DNA of 27,639 nt from an uncultured Bacilli bacterium (GTDB lineage: Bacteria; Bacillota_I; Bacilli_A; RF39; UBA660), in contig CANQUW010000002.1 in assembly GCA_947627145.1 (NCBI GenBank), forward strand, positions 1-27,639. The letters are read 5' to 3'. The notes beneath the pieces were generated by a model, which made no database searches, was not told where the DNA came from, and was given only the letters and a program-made list of their open reading frames with translations. The position numbers were made by a program, and so were the translations under genes. Positions 1-8,228 of the stretch are shown here, piece by piece (the first letter of the stretch is position 1; every line of letters starts with the position of its first letter).

Positions 1-306
1 TTACTTGTAACATTAGTAGATAATTCTAAAGATTTAGATATATTACTTGAAGAGAATAAATTATTTAAAGAATATAGAAAGGAGGCAAAAGGTATGACAG
101 CGGATGATTATAAAAGATTTAGAGATGCATCAATAGAAGCAACAGAAAATATGTATAAACAAATGGCATATGATGCAGAAGCACGTGGAGAAGATAAAGA
201 AAAAATAGCGACAGCAAAAAAGATGAAACAATGTAATGAGTCTATTGATAAGATAAAATTATATACTGGATTAAGTACAGAAAAGATAAAAAGTATATCT
301 ATTTAA
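1..306 (+). CDS. C-terminal part of a probable Rpn-family PD-(D/E)XK nuclease (partial)
   Basis: The reading frame is open from the first base to the TAA at 304-306, and the other two forward frames are full of stops over bases 1-93, so this is most likely the 3' end of a longer gene that starts outside the window. The last ~100 residues are charged and helical, and end in a segment of the form I-A-x-A-K-x-(M/L)-K-x-x-x-x-x-I-D-x-I-x-x-x-T-G-L-S-x-x-x-I. This resembles the tail of Rpn/PD-(D/E)XK 'recombination-promoting nuclease/putative transposase' proteins (family knowledge). The catalytic nuclease domain would lie upstream and cannot be checked. A perfect AAAGGAGG (78-85) sits 8 nt before an in-frame ATG at 94, so a separate 70-residue protein may also be made; see the separate entry. 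An alternative reading is that 94 is the only start and the upstream open frame is chance. A terminator follows directly. Confidence 0.5.
   Translation, partial: LLVTLVDNSKDLDILLEENKLFKEYRKEAKGMTADDYKRFRDASIEATENMYKQMAYDAEARGEDKEKIATAKKMKQCNESIDKIKLYTGLSTEKIKSISI
78..306 (+). CDS. possible internally initiated 70-aa small protein (internal RBS plus ATG at 94)
   Basis: AAAGGAGG at 78-85 is followed after 8 nt by ATG at 94, in the same frame as the longer open frame. This is as good a ribosome site as any in the window and is unusual inside a coding frame. The product, if made, would be the 70-residue C-terminal domain only, rich in Lys/Glu/Ala and probably helical. In enteric Rpn nucleases, C-terminal small proteins made from internal starts are known to bind and restrain the full-length nuclease (established for the E. 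coli family). Whether it applies here is inference and depends on the Rpn assignment. Confidence 0.4.
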
Positions 307-332
307 AATAATATAATAATAATTGAATAGTA

Positions 333-359
333 AAGTATCTTATAAAGATGCTTTTTTTT
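333..359 (+). terminator. intrinsic terminator after the Rpn-like gene
   Basis: A nine-base-pair stem (333-341 with 345-353, one G-U pair) closes a 3-nt loop and runs into a T tract to 359. It separates the truncated left-edge gene from the ppaC operon. Confidence 0.75.
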
Positions 360-371
360 GAAGTTTTTTTA

Positions 372-380
372 TGATATAAT
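372..380 (+). promoter_or_regulatory. extended -10 promoter of ppaC-popT-uppP
   Basis: TGATATAAT (TG-N-TATAAT) at 372-380 is a perfect extended -10 element about 25 nt before the ppaC ATG. No convincing -35 is present (only the T tract of the preceding terminator), which is tolerated by extended -10 promoters. The leader would be short, with the GAGAGG ribosome site at about 390-395. Confidence 0.55.
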
Positions 381-405
381 TTTTTAAAAGAGAGGTTATG
401 TTAGT

Positions 406-2025
406 ATGAGAAAAATATATGTATTTGGACATAGAAAACCTGATACAGATTCAATTTCGGCTGCTATTTCTATGGCGTATTTAAAAAATCAATTAGGAGA
501 AGTATGTGAAGCACGTAGTTTAGGAGATTTAAATAAAGAAACTAAATTTGCTCTTGATTATTTTAAATTACCAAGACCAGCATATTTAAACGATGTTAAA
601 CTTCAACTTAAAGATATAGCATACCATAAAGGTTTTATGGTTAAAGATACAGATTCTATATTTAATGGATATCAGATGATGATTAAAGAAGGACTTACTG
701 GACTTCCTGTTGTACAAAGTGATGCTAAGTTTTTAGGACTTGTTACTATTAAAGATTTATCACATAGTTTTATTACAGATGAAGTAGGATATCTTAATAC
801 ATCTTACAGTAATCTATTAAAAGTTTTAAAAGCAGAAGAAGTGCTTAGATTTGATAGTAATATTGAAGCAGAAATTTTAATTGCGGCATATCGTAGTACA
901 ACTTTTATGAAAAATGTTAAATTAAATCCTGATATAGCACTTATAGTAGGAGATAGACATAGTGTTATTGAATATGCTATTGAGTCTAAAATAAAACTTT
1001 TGATTATTTCAGGAGATGGAGAAATAAAAGAAAAACATTTAGATGCTGCACGTCGTAATAAAGTTAATATAATTAGATCAAATTATGATACATATCATAT
1101 ATCAAAGTTAATTAGTCTTGCTAATTACATTTATACAACAATTAAACTATATGACCCTATTAAATTTGAAGATACAGATTATGTAGATGATATAGTTGAG
1201 ATTAATCATAGACTTAGACATACAAACTATCCAGTTGTAAATAAAGATAATAAGTGTCTTGGACTTTTAAAATTTACTGATTTAAGTGAAAAGAAACCTA
1301 AACAAGTTATACTTGTAGATCATAATGAACCAATGCAAAGTGCTGAGGGAATTGATGAAGCTGAGATACTTGAAATAGTAGATCATCATAATTTAGGTAA
1401 TATTACTACAAGAGTACCAGTTAATTTTAGAAATGTTGCGGTTGGTAGTACTAATACAATAATATATAGTTTTTATAAAGATAAAAGAATTAATATACCT
1501 AAAGATATTGCGGGTATTATGCTTTCTGGGATATTATCTGATACACTTATACTTAAAAGTCCTACTGCTACTAGTAGAGATAGAGTTGCGGTGTCTGAAC
1601 TTGCAGAAATTGCAGGAGTAGATTATAATGAATATGGTATGAAAATGCTTAAAGCAGGTACTTCTTTAGAAGGAATGACTAAAGAAAAAGTACTTTATAA
1701 TGATTTTAAAGTATATACTGTTAATGATAAGACATTTGCTGTAGGACAATTTTTTACTATGGATTTTAGTGAAATAGAAAAAGAAATAGATGAATATGTT
1801 AAAGTATTAGATGAAGTATGTACTGCAAATAACTATGAACTTGTGGCACTTTATTTTACAGATATTATAAATAATGGTTCTTATATGTTATTTAATAGTA
1901 AAGCTCGTGATGGATTAGAAGCTATATATGATATAGAAAACTTAGAAGAAGGACATTTCCTTCCTGGTTGTGTATCTCGTAAAAAGCATGTTGTACCAGT
2001 CTTGATGGAATTATTTGAAAGTTAG
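406..2025 (+). CDS. ppaC: manganese-dependent inorganic pyrophosphatase, CBS/DRTGG type (family II)
   Basis: Cytosolic hydrolysis of pyrophosphate to two phosphates by a DHH-family enzyme. Residues 8-16 read GHRKPDTDS, giving the metal ligands His9, Asp13 and Asp15. Asp305 (VDHNEP) and the DHH motif at 326-328 complete the active site, and the C-terminal DHHA2 domain carries the substrate-binding RKK at 525-527. Between about residues 65 and 300 lie a first CBS domain, a DRTGG domain and a second CBS domain. At 539 aa this is the full length of the regulatory CBS-PPase subfamily, which is controlled by adenine nucleotides, including diadenosine polyphosphates when the DRTGG domain is present (family knowledge). 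It is the first gene of an operon with popT and uppP; popT starts 11 nt after its stop. Removal of pyrophosphate fits a neighbouring gene that handles undecaprenyl diphosphate, but a direct link is inference. Confidence 0.95.
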   Translation: MRKIYVFGHRKPDTDSISAAISMAYLKNQLGEVCEARSLGDLNKETKFALDYFKLPRPAYLNDVKLQLKDIAYHKGFMVKDTDSIFNGYQMMIKEGLTGLPVVQSDAKFLGLVTIKDLSHSFITDEVGYLNTSYSNLLKVLKAEEVLRFDSNIEAEILIAAYRSTTFMKNVKLNPDIALIVGDRHSVIEYAIESKIKLLIISGDGEIKEKHLDAARRNKVNIIRSNYDTYHISKLISLANYIYTTIKLYDPIKFEDTDYVDDIVEINHRLRHTNYPVVNKDNKCLGLLKFTDLSEKKPKQVILVDHNEPMQSAEGIDEAEILEIVDHHNLGNITTRVPVNFRNVAVGSTNTIIYSFYKDKRINIPKDIAGIMLSGILSDTLILKSPTATSRDRVAVSELAEIAGVDYNEYGMKMLKAGTSLEGMTKEKVLYNDFKVYTVNDKTFAVGQFFTMDFSEIEKEIDEYVKVLDEVCTANNYELVALYFTDIINNGSYMLFNSKARDGLEAIYDIENLEEGHFLPGCVSRKKHVVPVLMELFES

Positions 2026-2036
2026 AGGTGTGATTT

Positions 2037-2906
2037 ATGAAAAAAAATATTATATTAATTATAAAAGGATTTATTATGGGTATTGCCAATATTATACCGG
2101 GAGTAAGTGGAGGAACACTTGCTCTTACCCTTGGTATTTATGAAGAATTTATTGGTGCTATTAGTCATTTCTTTGGTAAGTTAAAAGAAAATATAAAATT
2201 TTTACTTCCAGTATTTATTGGTATGGGACTTTCTATACTTACTATGAGTAATGTGATAGACTCTAGTTTTAAGAATTTTCCGATACCAACAACACTATTT
2301 TTTATGGGACTTGTTATAGGTGGTATTCCTATGCTTTTAGGTAAAGTTAAAGGAACAAAAGAAATAAAACAGGTATCTAGTTATGTAATAGCATTATGTA
2401 CATTTTTACTTGTAATGGTACTTGCATTTTCAGAAGAAATATTTGGAAGTGGTTTAGGTAATGCTAGTTTAAGTAATTTATCAGTAGTTGGATATTTAAT
2501 ACTTTTTCTTGTTGGAGTAGTTGCTGCTGCTACTATGATTATACCTGGAGTTAGTGGTTCTTTAGTACTTATGCTTTTAGGATATTATTTTCCAGTTGTA
2601 AAAGTTATAAAAGATTTAACACACTTTAAAAATATATTTTCTAATTTAGTAATTGCTTTAGTATTTGGAATAGGTGTGTTGGTAGGAATTGTAGTAGTTG
2701 CTAAAATAATTGAATATTTACTTGAAAAGTTTGAACATAAAACATATTTCGGGGTGTTAGGATTTATTATTGCAAGTGTTATAGCGATTCCAGTTTCTGT
2801 AATGCATGAAGTTGCTCATATTGATTTTAATGTAATACAAATAATTATTGGAATAGTCTTCTTAGTTCTTGGACTAGGAGTTGGCTATAAGTTAGGAGAT
2901 GAGTAG
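2037..2906 (+). CDS. popT: DUF368 membrane protein, probable undecaprenyl phosphate translocase
   Basis: A 289-aa polytopic membrane protein of the DUF368 family. Two inverted-repeat-like signature segments are visible: N-I-I-P-G-V-S-G-G-T near residues 18-27 and I-I-P-G-V-S-G-S about residues 176-183, each at the start of a half with several hydrophobic helices. DUF368 (PopT) proteins have been shown to recycle the lipid carrier undecaprenyl phosphate across the cytoplasmic membrane (established for the family; the substrate here is inferred). The gene begins 11 nt after ppaC with GAGGTG as ribosome site and ends 1 nt before the preferred uppP start, so the two are almost surely translated together. 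The next gene makes the carrier's monophosphate form, which supports the assignment. Confidence 0.85.
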   Translation: MKKNIILIIKGFIMGIANIIPGVSGGTLALTLGIYEEFIGAISHFFGKLKENIKFLLPVFIGMGLSILTMSNVIDSSFKNFPIPTTLFFMGLVIGGIPMLLGKVKGTKEIKQVSSYVIALCTFLLVMVLAFSEEIFGSGLGNASLSNLSVVGYLILFLVGVVAAATMIIPGVSGSLVLMLLGYYFPVVKVIKDLTHFKNIFSNLVIALVFGIGVLVGIVVVAKIIEYLLEKFEHKTYFGVLGFIIASVIAIPVSVMHEVAHIDFNVIQIIIGIVFLVLGLGVGYKLGDE

Positions 2907-2907
2907 T

Positions 2908-3723
2908 ATGGATTTTATTAATACATTTATATTAGGAGTAGTACAAGGTATTGCGGAGTTTCTTCCAATATCATCAAGTGCTCATTTAATTATATTTAGA
3001 GATTTATTTGGAATAGGAGCATCAATGCCTAAAAATTTAGATTTAACATTTGATATTGCACTTCATTTAGGAACTTTACTTGCTATACTTGTATTTTTCT
3101 ATAAAGATTTTATAAGTATGATAGTTAATGGATTTACTAAAGGTACAAAAGATAGCAATGGAAGACTTTTGTGGTATTTAGTAGCTGCAACTATACCTGC
3201 CGCAATTGTTGGTGTGTTATTTGAAGAAACAATTGAAAATGCTTTAAGAAGTAATTACATTTTAATTGCTGGTGCTCTTGCTATAATGGGTATAATTATA
3301 TATGTAGTTGATAAGAATTGTAAACAAAAAAAGGGTGTTAAAGATATAACTTTAAAAGAAGCAATACTTATTGGATGTAGTCAAGTTTTTGCACTTATTC
3401 CTGGATTTTCTAGAAGTGGTACAACTATTGCTGCTGCTAGAGGATTAAAAATAGATAGAGAAAGTGCTGCTAAATTTTCGTTTTTCTTATCTGCTCCAGT
3501 AGTTGCTGGCGCTGTAGTTTTGAAACTTATAAAAAAAGAAACTTGGGTTTTAATTGCTGCTAATGCATCTACTTTTATACTTGGTATATTAATATCATTT
3601 ATAACTGGACTTATTTGTATTAAGTTCTTACTTAAATATTTAAAGAAAAACGATTTTCAAATATTTATGTGGTATAGAATAGCCCTAGCAATCATAGTTG
3701 TAATCGCAACTATTATAAAATAA
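2908..3723 (+). CDS. uppP: undecaprenyl-diphosphatase UppP/BacA
   Basis: Integral membrane phosphatase that converts undecaprenyl diphosphate to the monophosphate for peptidoglycan and glycan export, and confers bacitracin tolerance. The BacA signatures are present: QGIAEFLPISSSAHL at residues 13-27 (Glu17 and His26 catalytic region) and PGFSRSGTT in the second half (active-site Arg and Ser). The product is 271 aa, normal for the family. An upstream in-frame ATG exists at 2899, but GGAG at 2894-2897 lies only 1 nt before it and 10 nt before ATG 2908, so 2908 is chosen. That start is 1 nt after the popT stop, indicating translational coupling. Codon use includes many CTT leucines, like popT and pheT. 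Confidence 0.93.
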   Translation: MDFINTFILGVVQGIAEFLPISSSAHLIIFRDLFGIGASMPKNLDLTFDIALHLGTLLAILVFFYKDFISMIVNGFTKGTKDSNGRLLWYLVAATIPAAIVGVLFEETIENALRSNYILIAGALAIMGIIIYVVDKNCKQKKGVKDITLKEAILIGCSQVFALIPGFSRSGTTIAAARGLKIDRESAAKFSFFLSAPVVAGAVVLKLIKKETWVLIAANASTFILGILISFITGLICIKFLLKYLKKNDFQIFMWYRIALAIIVVIATIIK

Positions 3724-3740
3724 AAATCTATTTAATTATA

Positions 3741-3769
3741 TTGACAAGTTGTTATGTAGTAGTGATTAT
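3741..3769 (+). promoter_or_regulatory. promoter of the helD-like gene
   Basis: TTGACA (3741-3746), a 17-nt spacer, and GATTAT (3764-3769, four of six matches). Transcription would start about 50 nt before the ATG at 3829. It is flanked by two copies of the 12-mer TATTTAATTATA (3729-3740 and 3779-3790). No clear terminator for uppP is seen in the same interval. Confidence 0.5.
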
Positions 3770-3828
3770 TTTTCTAGTTATTTAATTATAATTGATTAGC
3801 AAAATACTATTGATTTTCGAGGTATATT

Positions 3829-5949
3829 ATGGAAAAAGAATTAGAAATAGAAAAAAAGCATTTAGAAAAAGTTATAAACCAATATGAAGATATATTGGAA
3901 ATCGAAAAAATTAGACTTAATGCGATTCATTCTTCATATAAATTTAATGAAAGACTTATGGATAAAATGTTACAACAAACAGAAAATAAAATTCATGTTA
4001 TGGAAAATGTTAAAGAAAAACCATATTTTGCAAAAATAGATTTTAAAGAGGAAAATGCTGATGAAATTCATAATTACTATATAGGAAAAGTAGGAGTATT
4101 TGGTGAAGATAATAATTTAATTACTATCGATTGGAGATCTCCTATTGCTTCAATGTATTATGATAGCAATCTTGGATTAACATCTTATATTTCACCAGAA
4201 GGGGAAGTAAGAGGAGAATTATTTATAAAAAGACAATTTGAAATAGACGATGGAAAGTTATTATCGTTTCAAGATGTTGACGCTATATCTAATGATGAAA
4301 TTTTGAAGCCTTATTTAGGTGTTACTGCTGATAATAGACTTAAAAATATAGTATCTTCTATTCAAAAGGAACAAAATGAAATAATTAGAAAAGATATAGA
4401 TGATAATTTAGTAGTAAGCGGTGTTGCTGGTAGTGGTAAAACAACAGTTGCTTTGCATAGAATAGCATATTTAGTATATAATAACAGAGATTTAATTGAT
4501 TCAGAACAATATATGGTTATCGGGCCGAATAAATTTCTTTTGAATTATATTTCTAGTGTGTTACCAGACTTAGATGTTAATAATGTATCACAATTAACTT
4601 TCGAAGAATTTACTAAAAATGTTTTAAATGAGAAATTTATTGTTGATAGTGATGATGAGAAGATAAATAATATTATTAAAGAAAAGTATGAAAGAAAATT
4701 TAACAGATTAAAGACTTCTTTATTATATAAAAAAGCTTTAAATAAATATATAAAAGATTTTGTAAGAAATTTATTACCAAACGAGGATTTTTGTATAAAG
4801 GGATATAAAATAATATCTTTAGATACTATCAGAAAAATTTACTCTGATATTAATGAAACAAGGTATTATAATATTGAAAGTATTATTGATAAAATGAAAA
4901 TTCGTATAAAAAAATATATAAATGATAATTATAATATCATTATTTCAAAAATTGAAAATGAAATGCATATAAATTTTCAAAATTGCAGCAATCATAATGA
5001 AGAAGAACAAATTATAAAAGACTTTGCTTTTGTAAAAAAAGAATTGTCTAGAAATAATATGCCTAGTTTAAAAAAATATTTTTCAAAAGCAAGTAGTAAA
5101 ATACTATCTTTATATACTGATTTTGTTAATAATTTAGACAAATATCTAGAAATGGATACTAGCATGAAAAAAGAACAAGAAGTAACTATAAAAAAATTAA
5201 AGAAAAGAGTAGTGGATTTTGAAGATTTAAGTGCGCTTCTATATTTGAAATATAAAATGTGTGAAAATAAAAATTATAAAAAACTAAAATACGTTGTTAT
5301 AGATGAAGCACAAGATTTCGGAGAGTTTAATTTTTATATATTAAAAAAAATTATGCCAAATTCTAAATTTAGTATTTTTGGAGATTTAGCTCAGTCAATT
5401 TATGGTTATAGAAGTATTAATAATTGGAAAAAAGTTTTAAATGTTTTTAAAGGTTCTGAAATGATGTATTTATTAAAAAGTTATCGTACTACTATAGAAA
5501 TTATGAATGAAGCTAATAAAATTTTGAGTTTTATTGGACTTAAAGTTGCTAATCCAGTAATTAGACATGGCAATAATGTGTTATATATAAAAGAAGAAAA
5601 TTTAATAACTCAAATAAAAGATAAAATAAAAGAGTATCAAGATAGAGGATATAAATCCATTGCGGTTATTTCAAAAACTATAGAAGAGAATAACAGATTA
5701 AATTATTTACTTGGAGATGTATACAATGTTTCTTCCAATGATGTTGAATATATTGGCGGAGTTTGTACTATTGTTAGTTATCTTGCAAAAGGTTTAGAGT
5801 TTGACGCAGTAATTATAAATGATGCTTCAAGTTCTAACTATAATGAAAAAAATGAAATGGATATGAAACTCTTATATGTAATTATGACTAGAGCATTACA
5901 TGAATTGTGTGTGTTTTATAAGAATGATTTGATTAATATTTTAAAATAA
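3829..5949 (+). CDS. helD: HelD-like superfamily 1 ATPase (RNA polymerase recycling factor / UvrD-like helicase)
   Basis: A 706-aa superfamily 1 ATPase with the order typical of Gram-positive HelD. The charged N-terminal coiled coil covers about residues 1-60, then comes the HelD-specific Y-I-G-K-x-G-V...D-W-R-S-P-I-A segment (about 83-110), Walker A GVAGSGKTT with Lys204, a long central insertion (about 270-470), Walker B VVIDEAQDF with Asp492-Glu493, GDLAQSIYGYRS, SYRTT, a motif V stretch ending KGLEFDAVII, and motif VI with Y-V-I-M-T-R-A. HelD enters the RNA polymerase channels and uses ATP to release stalled enzyme from DNA and nucleic acid (family knowledge). It has its own promoter and terminator. 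Leu is mostly TTA and Lys is AAA, more like the downstream cluster than like uppP. Closely related helicase IV/UvrD proteins are an alternative label. Confidence 0.85.
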   Translation: MEKELEIEKKHLEKVINQYEDILEIEKIRLNAIHSSYKFNERLMDKMLQQTENKIHVMENVKEKPYFAKIDFKEENADEIHNYYIGKVGVFGEDNNLITIDWRSPIASMYYDSNLGLTSYISPEGEVRGELFIKRQFEIDDGKLLSFQDVDAISNDEILKPYLGVTADNRLKNIVSSIQKEQNEIIRKDIDDNLVVSGVAGSGKTTVALHRIAYLVYNNRDLIDSEQYMVIGPNKFLLNYISSVLPDLDVNNVSQLTFEEFTKNVLNEKFIVDSDDEKINNIIKEKYERKFNRLKTSLLYKKALNKYIKDFVRNLLPNEDFCIKGYKIISLDTIRKIYSDINETRYYNIESIIDKMKIRIKKYINDNYNIIISKIENEMHINFQNCSNHNEEEQIIKDFAFVKKELSRNNMPSLKKYFSKASSKILSLYTDFVNNLDKYLEMDTSMKKEQEVTIKKLKKRVVDFEDLSALLYLKYKMCENKNYKKLKYVVIDEAQDFGEFNFYILKKIMPNSKFSIFGDLAQSIYGYRSINNWKKVLNVFKGSEMMYLLKSYRTTIEIMNEANKILSFIGLKVANPVIRHGNNVLYIKEENLITQIKDKIKEYQDRGYKSIAVISKTIEENNRLNYLLGDVYNVSSNDVEYIGGVCTIVSYLAKGLEFDAVIINDASSSNYNEKNEMDMKLLYVIMTRALHELCVFYKNDLINILK

Positions 5950-5955
5950 ATTAAT

Positions 5956-5986
5956 AACTTTATGAAAATAATTCATGAAGTTTTTT
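5956..5986 (+). terminator. terminator of the helD-like gene
   Basis: Eleven-base-pair stem (5956-5966 with 5972-5982, one G-U pair), 5-nt loop, then TTTTAT. It lies 7 nt after the stop codon. Confidence 0.8.
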
Positions 5987-6007
5987 ATGTTAAATAGTTA
6001 AATTTTG

Positions 6008-6036
6008 TTGTTATTATAAAAAGATAATGCTATAAT
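6008..6036 (+). promoter_or_regulatory. promoter of the radical SAM operon
   Basis: TTGTTA (6008-6013), 17-nt spacer ending in TGC, then a perfect TATAAT (6031-6036): consensus spacing with an extended -10. A leader of about 55 nt precedes GGAGGAA and the ATG at 6097. It is the only clear promoter before 12013, so five genes (6097-11995) probably share this transcript. Confidence 0.75.
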
Positions 6037-6096
6037 AAATTTTAAAAGAAAAATTCAGGTTCTATAAGTGCAATAAAAAAAACGGAGGAATATAAA

Positions 6097-7317
6097 ATGA
6101 TAAATGTAAAAGATAACGAATTAGAAAAAATTGTTAGAAAAGATATACCTATGGAGTTTAACGAATTACAAATGGTTAAGGATCAATTTTCTAGGATAAT
6201 TAGTGTGTTTAATAAGAATATTTTACCACCTTATGAAATATTAATTCATCCATCTAGTATTTGTAATTTAAGTTGCAAATGGTGTATAGGAAGTTATGTA
6301 TCTAGAAAAGACTCAGTATCAGAACTACTTGATAATAATTTAAAAAATGTTGAAAACATGAAAAAAGTTGTTGATGATATTATATCTATGAAAAAGGTAG
6401 CAAAAGACTATTTAACAGGAGAAGATAATGAATTCAAAGTAGAAAGAGTATCTTTTTCTGGTATAACAGGTGAACCTTTTGTTTCAAAAGATTCTATTTT
6501 GTATGCTATAGATAAATTAAGTGATGCTGGAATAAGAGTAGGAATATTTACAAATGGAACATTAATTAATGAGGATATGTTTGATACGCTTTTAAAATTA
6601 AAATATTTATTAATTAGTATTGATGCTGGTAATAACAAGACTTATTCAAAATTAAAGTGTAATAATAAAGAAACTAAAACTTTTGATGAAATAATTACTA
6701 CTATAGAAAAATTAAATAAAATGAAACAAAAAAAGAAAAGCTCTTTAGAAATTAATGTTGGATATATTATCAATCAATATAATTATGAAGAGTTATATAT
6801 TTTAGCAAAACAATTAAAAAAAGTAGGAGTACATTATTTAAGATTTAAAACAGATATAGCGTCTCTTTTAAATATGAACGATAATCAAAGAAAAATTGCC
6901 AAAGATCAGATTAATAAAATAAAAAATGAATTGTGTGATGATAAATTTAAGATAGTAGAAATACATAATGTATTAGATGATAGAGATAAAAAACGTGATT
7001 TCAAAAAATGTTTTGTACATTATTTGATTGGAAATGTTTCTGCTGATGGAAGAGTATATCCATGTAATTATCATCCTAAAAAAAATGGATATTCGTTCGG
7101 AAGTGCTATAGATAACAAGTTTTCAGAAATTTGGTATAATATGCTAGATTATGAAATAGACAAAAAAATACCAAGTATATGTCCACCTGTATGTGATCCA
7201 TTTAAAAATAGAGCAAATAGACTTTTAGAAACTATTTATAATATATATGAAAAACAAGGATTAGATTATCTTATTGAATGTATAAAGGAAATAGAAAAGG
7301 AAATAGAGAACAAATGA
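6097..7317 (+). CDS. radical SAM protein with SPASM/twitch-like C-terminal domain
   Basis: A 406-aa radical SAM enzyme. The [4Fe-4S]/SAM motif is C56-x3-C60-x2-C63 (C-N-L-S-C-K-W-C). FSGITGEPF at about residues 124-132 is the glycine-rich SAM-binding strand. Four further cysteines at 305, 323, 362 and 366, in a context G-x-V-x-P-C...I-W, fit a twitch or reduced SPASM domain holding one auxiliary cluster. Members act on ribosomal peptides, on other proteins, or oxidise aminocyclitol intermediates (BtrN type). No precursor-like small peptide gene is visible next to it, and the DegT aminotransferase two genes on makes a sugar or cyclitol substrate worth considering (inference). The start is supported by CGGAGGAA 7 nt upstream. 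It overlaps the next gene by 4 nt (ATGA) if that one starts at 7314. First gene of the cluster operon. Confidence 0.85.
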   Translation: MINVKDNELEKIVRKDIPMEFNELQMVKDQFSRIISVFNKNILPPYEILIHPSSICNLSCKWCIGSYVSRKDSVSELLDNNLKNVENMKKVVDDIISMKKVAKDYLTGEDNEFKVERVSFSGITGEPFVSKDSILYAIDKLSDAGIRVGIFTNGTLINEDMFDTLLKLKYLLISIDAGNNKTYSKLKCNNKETKTFDEIITTIEKLNKMKQKKKSSLEINVGYIINQYNYEELYILAKQLKKVGVHYLRFKTDIASLLNMNDNQRKIAKDQINKIKNELCDDKFKIVEIHNVLDDRDKKRDFKKCFVHYLIGNVSADGRVYPCNYHPKKNGYSFGSAIDNKFSEIWYNMLDYEIDKKIPSICPPVCDPFKNRANRLLETIYNIYEKQGLDYLIECIKEIEKEIENK

Positions 7318-8228
7318 AGAAATTTTTAGTCACAGATAATGATCTAGTAAATTTTAGTATAAAAACTAATGTAGAAAATGTAAATAATATTTTTTATTAT
7401 TATTTGGAACCATATTTATATTGTTATGAATTGGATAGTGATATAAAAGAAGATTTTATAATTTTAGATAATGTAGAAGGTTTAGAAGGTTTTAATATTC
7501 ATGATAATTTTCTTTATCTAAATAATATTATTTCATTTAAAAATGGAACTGATATTGATTTAGGATTTAAAAGAGTAATTACTAGTTTATATACTAGACT
7601 CTTAGAGAATTATAATGGCATTTTTATACATGGCTCTGCTATATCTAAAGATGAAGAAGCAATTGTGTTTATTGGCAATAGGGGTATGGGAAAAACTTTT
7701 AATATGATAGAAAATATTATAGAAAACGATTATAATTTTGTATCAAATGATAAAGTATTTATTTGTGAAAAGGGATGTGATTATATTGTTAAGGGTGTTC
7801 CTTCTTCTATTGGTTTAAGAGAAAAGAATATTTTACATTTTAATCAATTAAAAAATTTTATAGATCAAAATAAAGTAATCAATGCTAACGAAGCAGATAA
7901 TTGTAATGAAAAAATATATATTCCAATTAAGAAATTTTGTAAAGTATTAGATTCTGATATTTGTAATAATATAAAATTAAAAGAAATAAATATTTTATAT
8001 AAAAATAATGATGGTGTCTATATTAAAAATAAAATAAATAGTGAAGACATTAAACCTATTATAAATGAGTATATTATAGATAGTGTTTATGAAGAACAAA
8101 GTTTTATAAATAATATGATAGAAGTAAAGCAAAATGATAATTTCAATTATGAAAATTTAGAGGTGTATGAAGTATTTAAACCTAAACATAAAATTAAAAA
8201 TTATCCGAAAGTGAAGCGATTAAAATGA
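7314..8228 (+). CDS. HPr-kinase-like P-loop kinase (HprK-related)
   Basis: A 304-aa protein with a C-terminal HPr kinase-like fold. I-H-G-S-A (His106), then a P-loop G-N-R-G-M-G-K-T (Gly121, Lys127, Thr128), then F-V-S-N-D-K, which corresponds to the 'SDD' acidic strand of HprK, and a V-P-S-S-I-G-L-R segment where HprK relatives have a conserved Pro/Arg loop. The N-terminal ~100 residues are not recognised. True HprK phosphorylates Ser46 of HPr and is longer with a different N-domain. This one belongs to the 'HprK-related kinase' group found beside radical SAM, peptide-modification and glycan genes, for which small-molecule or peptide substrates are proposed. The P-loop lacks the usual first Ser (R-G-M-G instead of S-G-x-G). 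An upstream in-frame ATG at 7278 would overlap the previous gene by 40 nt; ATG 7314 overlapping its TGA is preferred. Confidence 0.65.
   Translation: MKKFLVTDNDLVNFSIKTNVENVNNIFYYYLEPYLYCYELDSDIKEDFIILDNVEGLEGFNIHDNFLYLNNIISFKNGTDIDLGFKRVITSLYTRLLENYNGIFIHGSAISKDEEAIVFIGNRGMGKTFNMIENIIENDYNFVSNDKVFICEKGCDYIVKGVPSSIGLREKNILHFNQLKNFIDQNKVINANEADNCNEKIYIPIKKFCKVLDSDICNNIKLKEINILYKNNDGVYIKNKINSEDIKPIINEYIIDSVYEEQSFINNMIEVKQNDNFNYENLEVYEVFKPKHKIKNYPKVKRLK

Noticed and set aside
5961..5996. 11-codon ATG frame after helD, considered as a radical SAM precursor peptide
   Set aside because: It lies within the terminator stem and upstream of the radical SAM promoter, so it would not be cotranscribed.
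5990..6096. Riboswitch or peptide gene in the leader of the radical SAM operon
   Set aside because: The leader after the promoter is only about 55 nt and shows no stable fold or open frame with a ribosome site.
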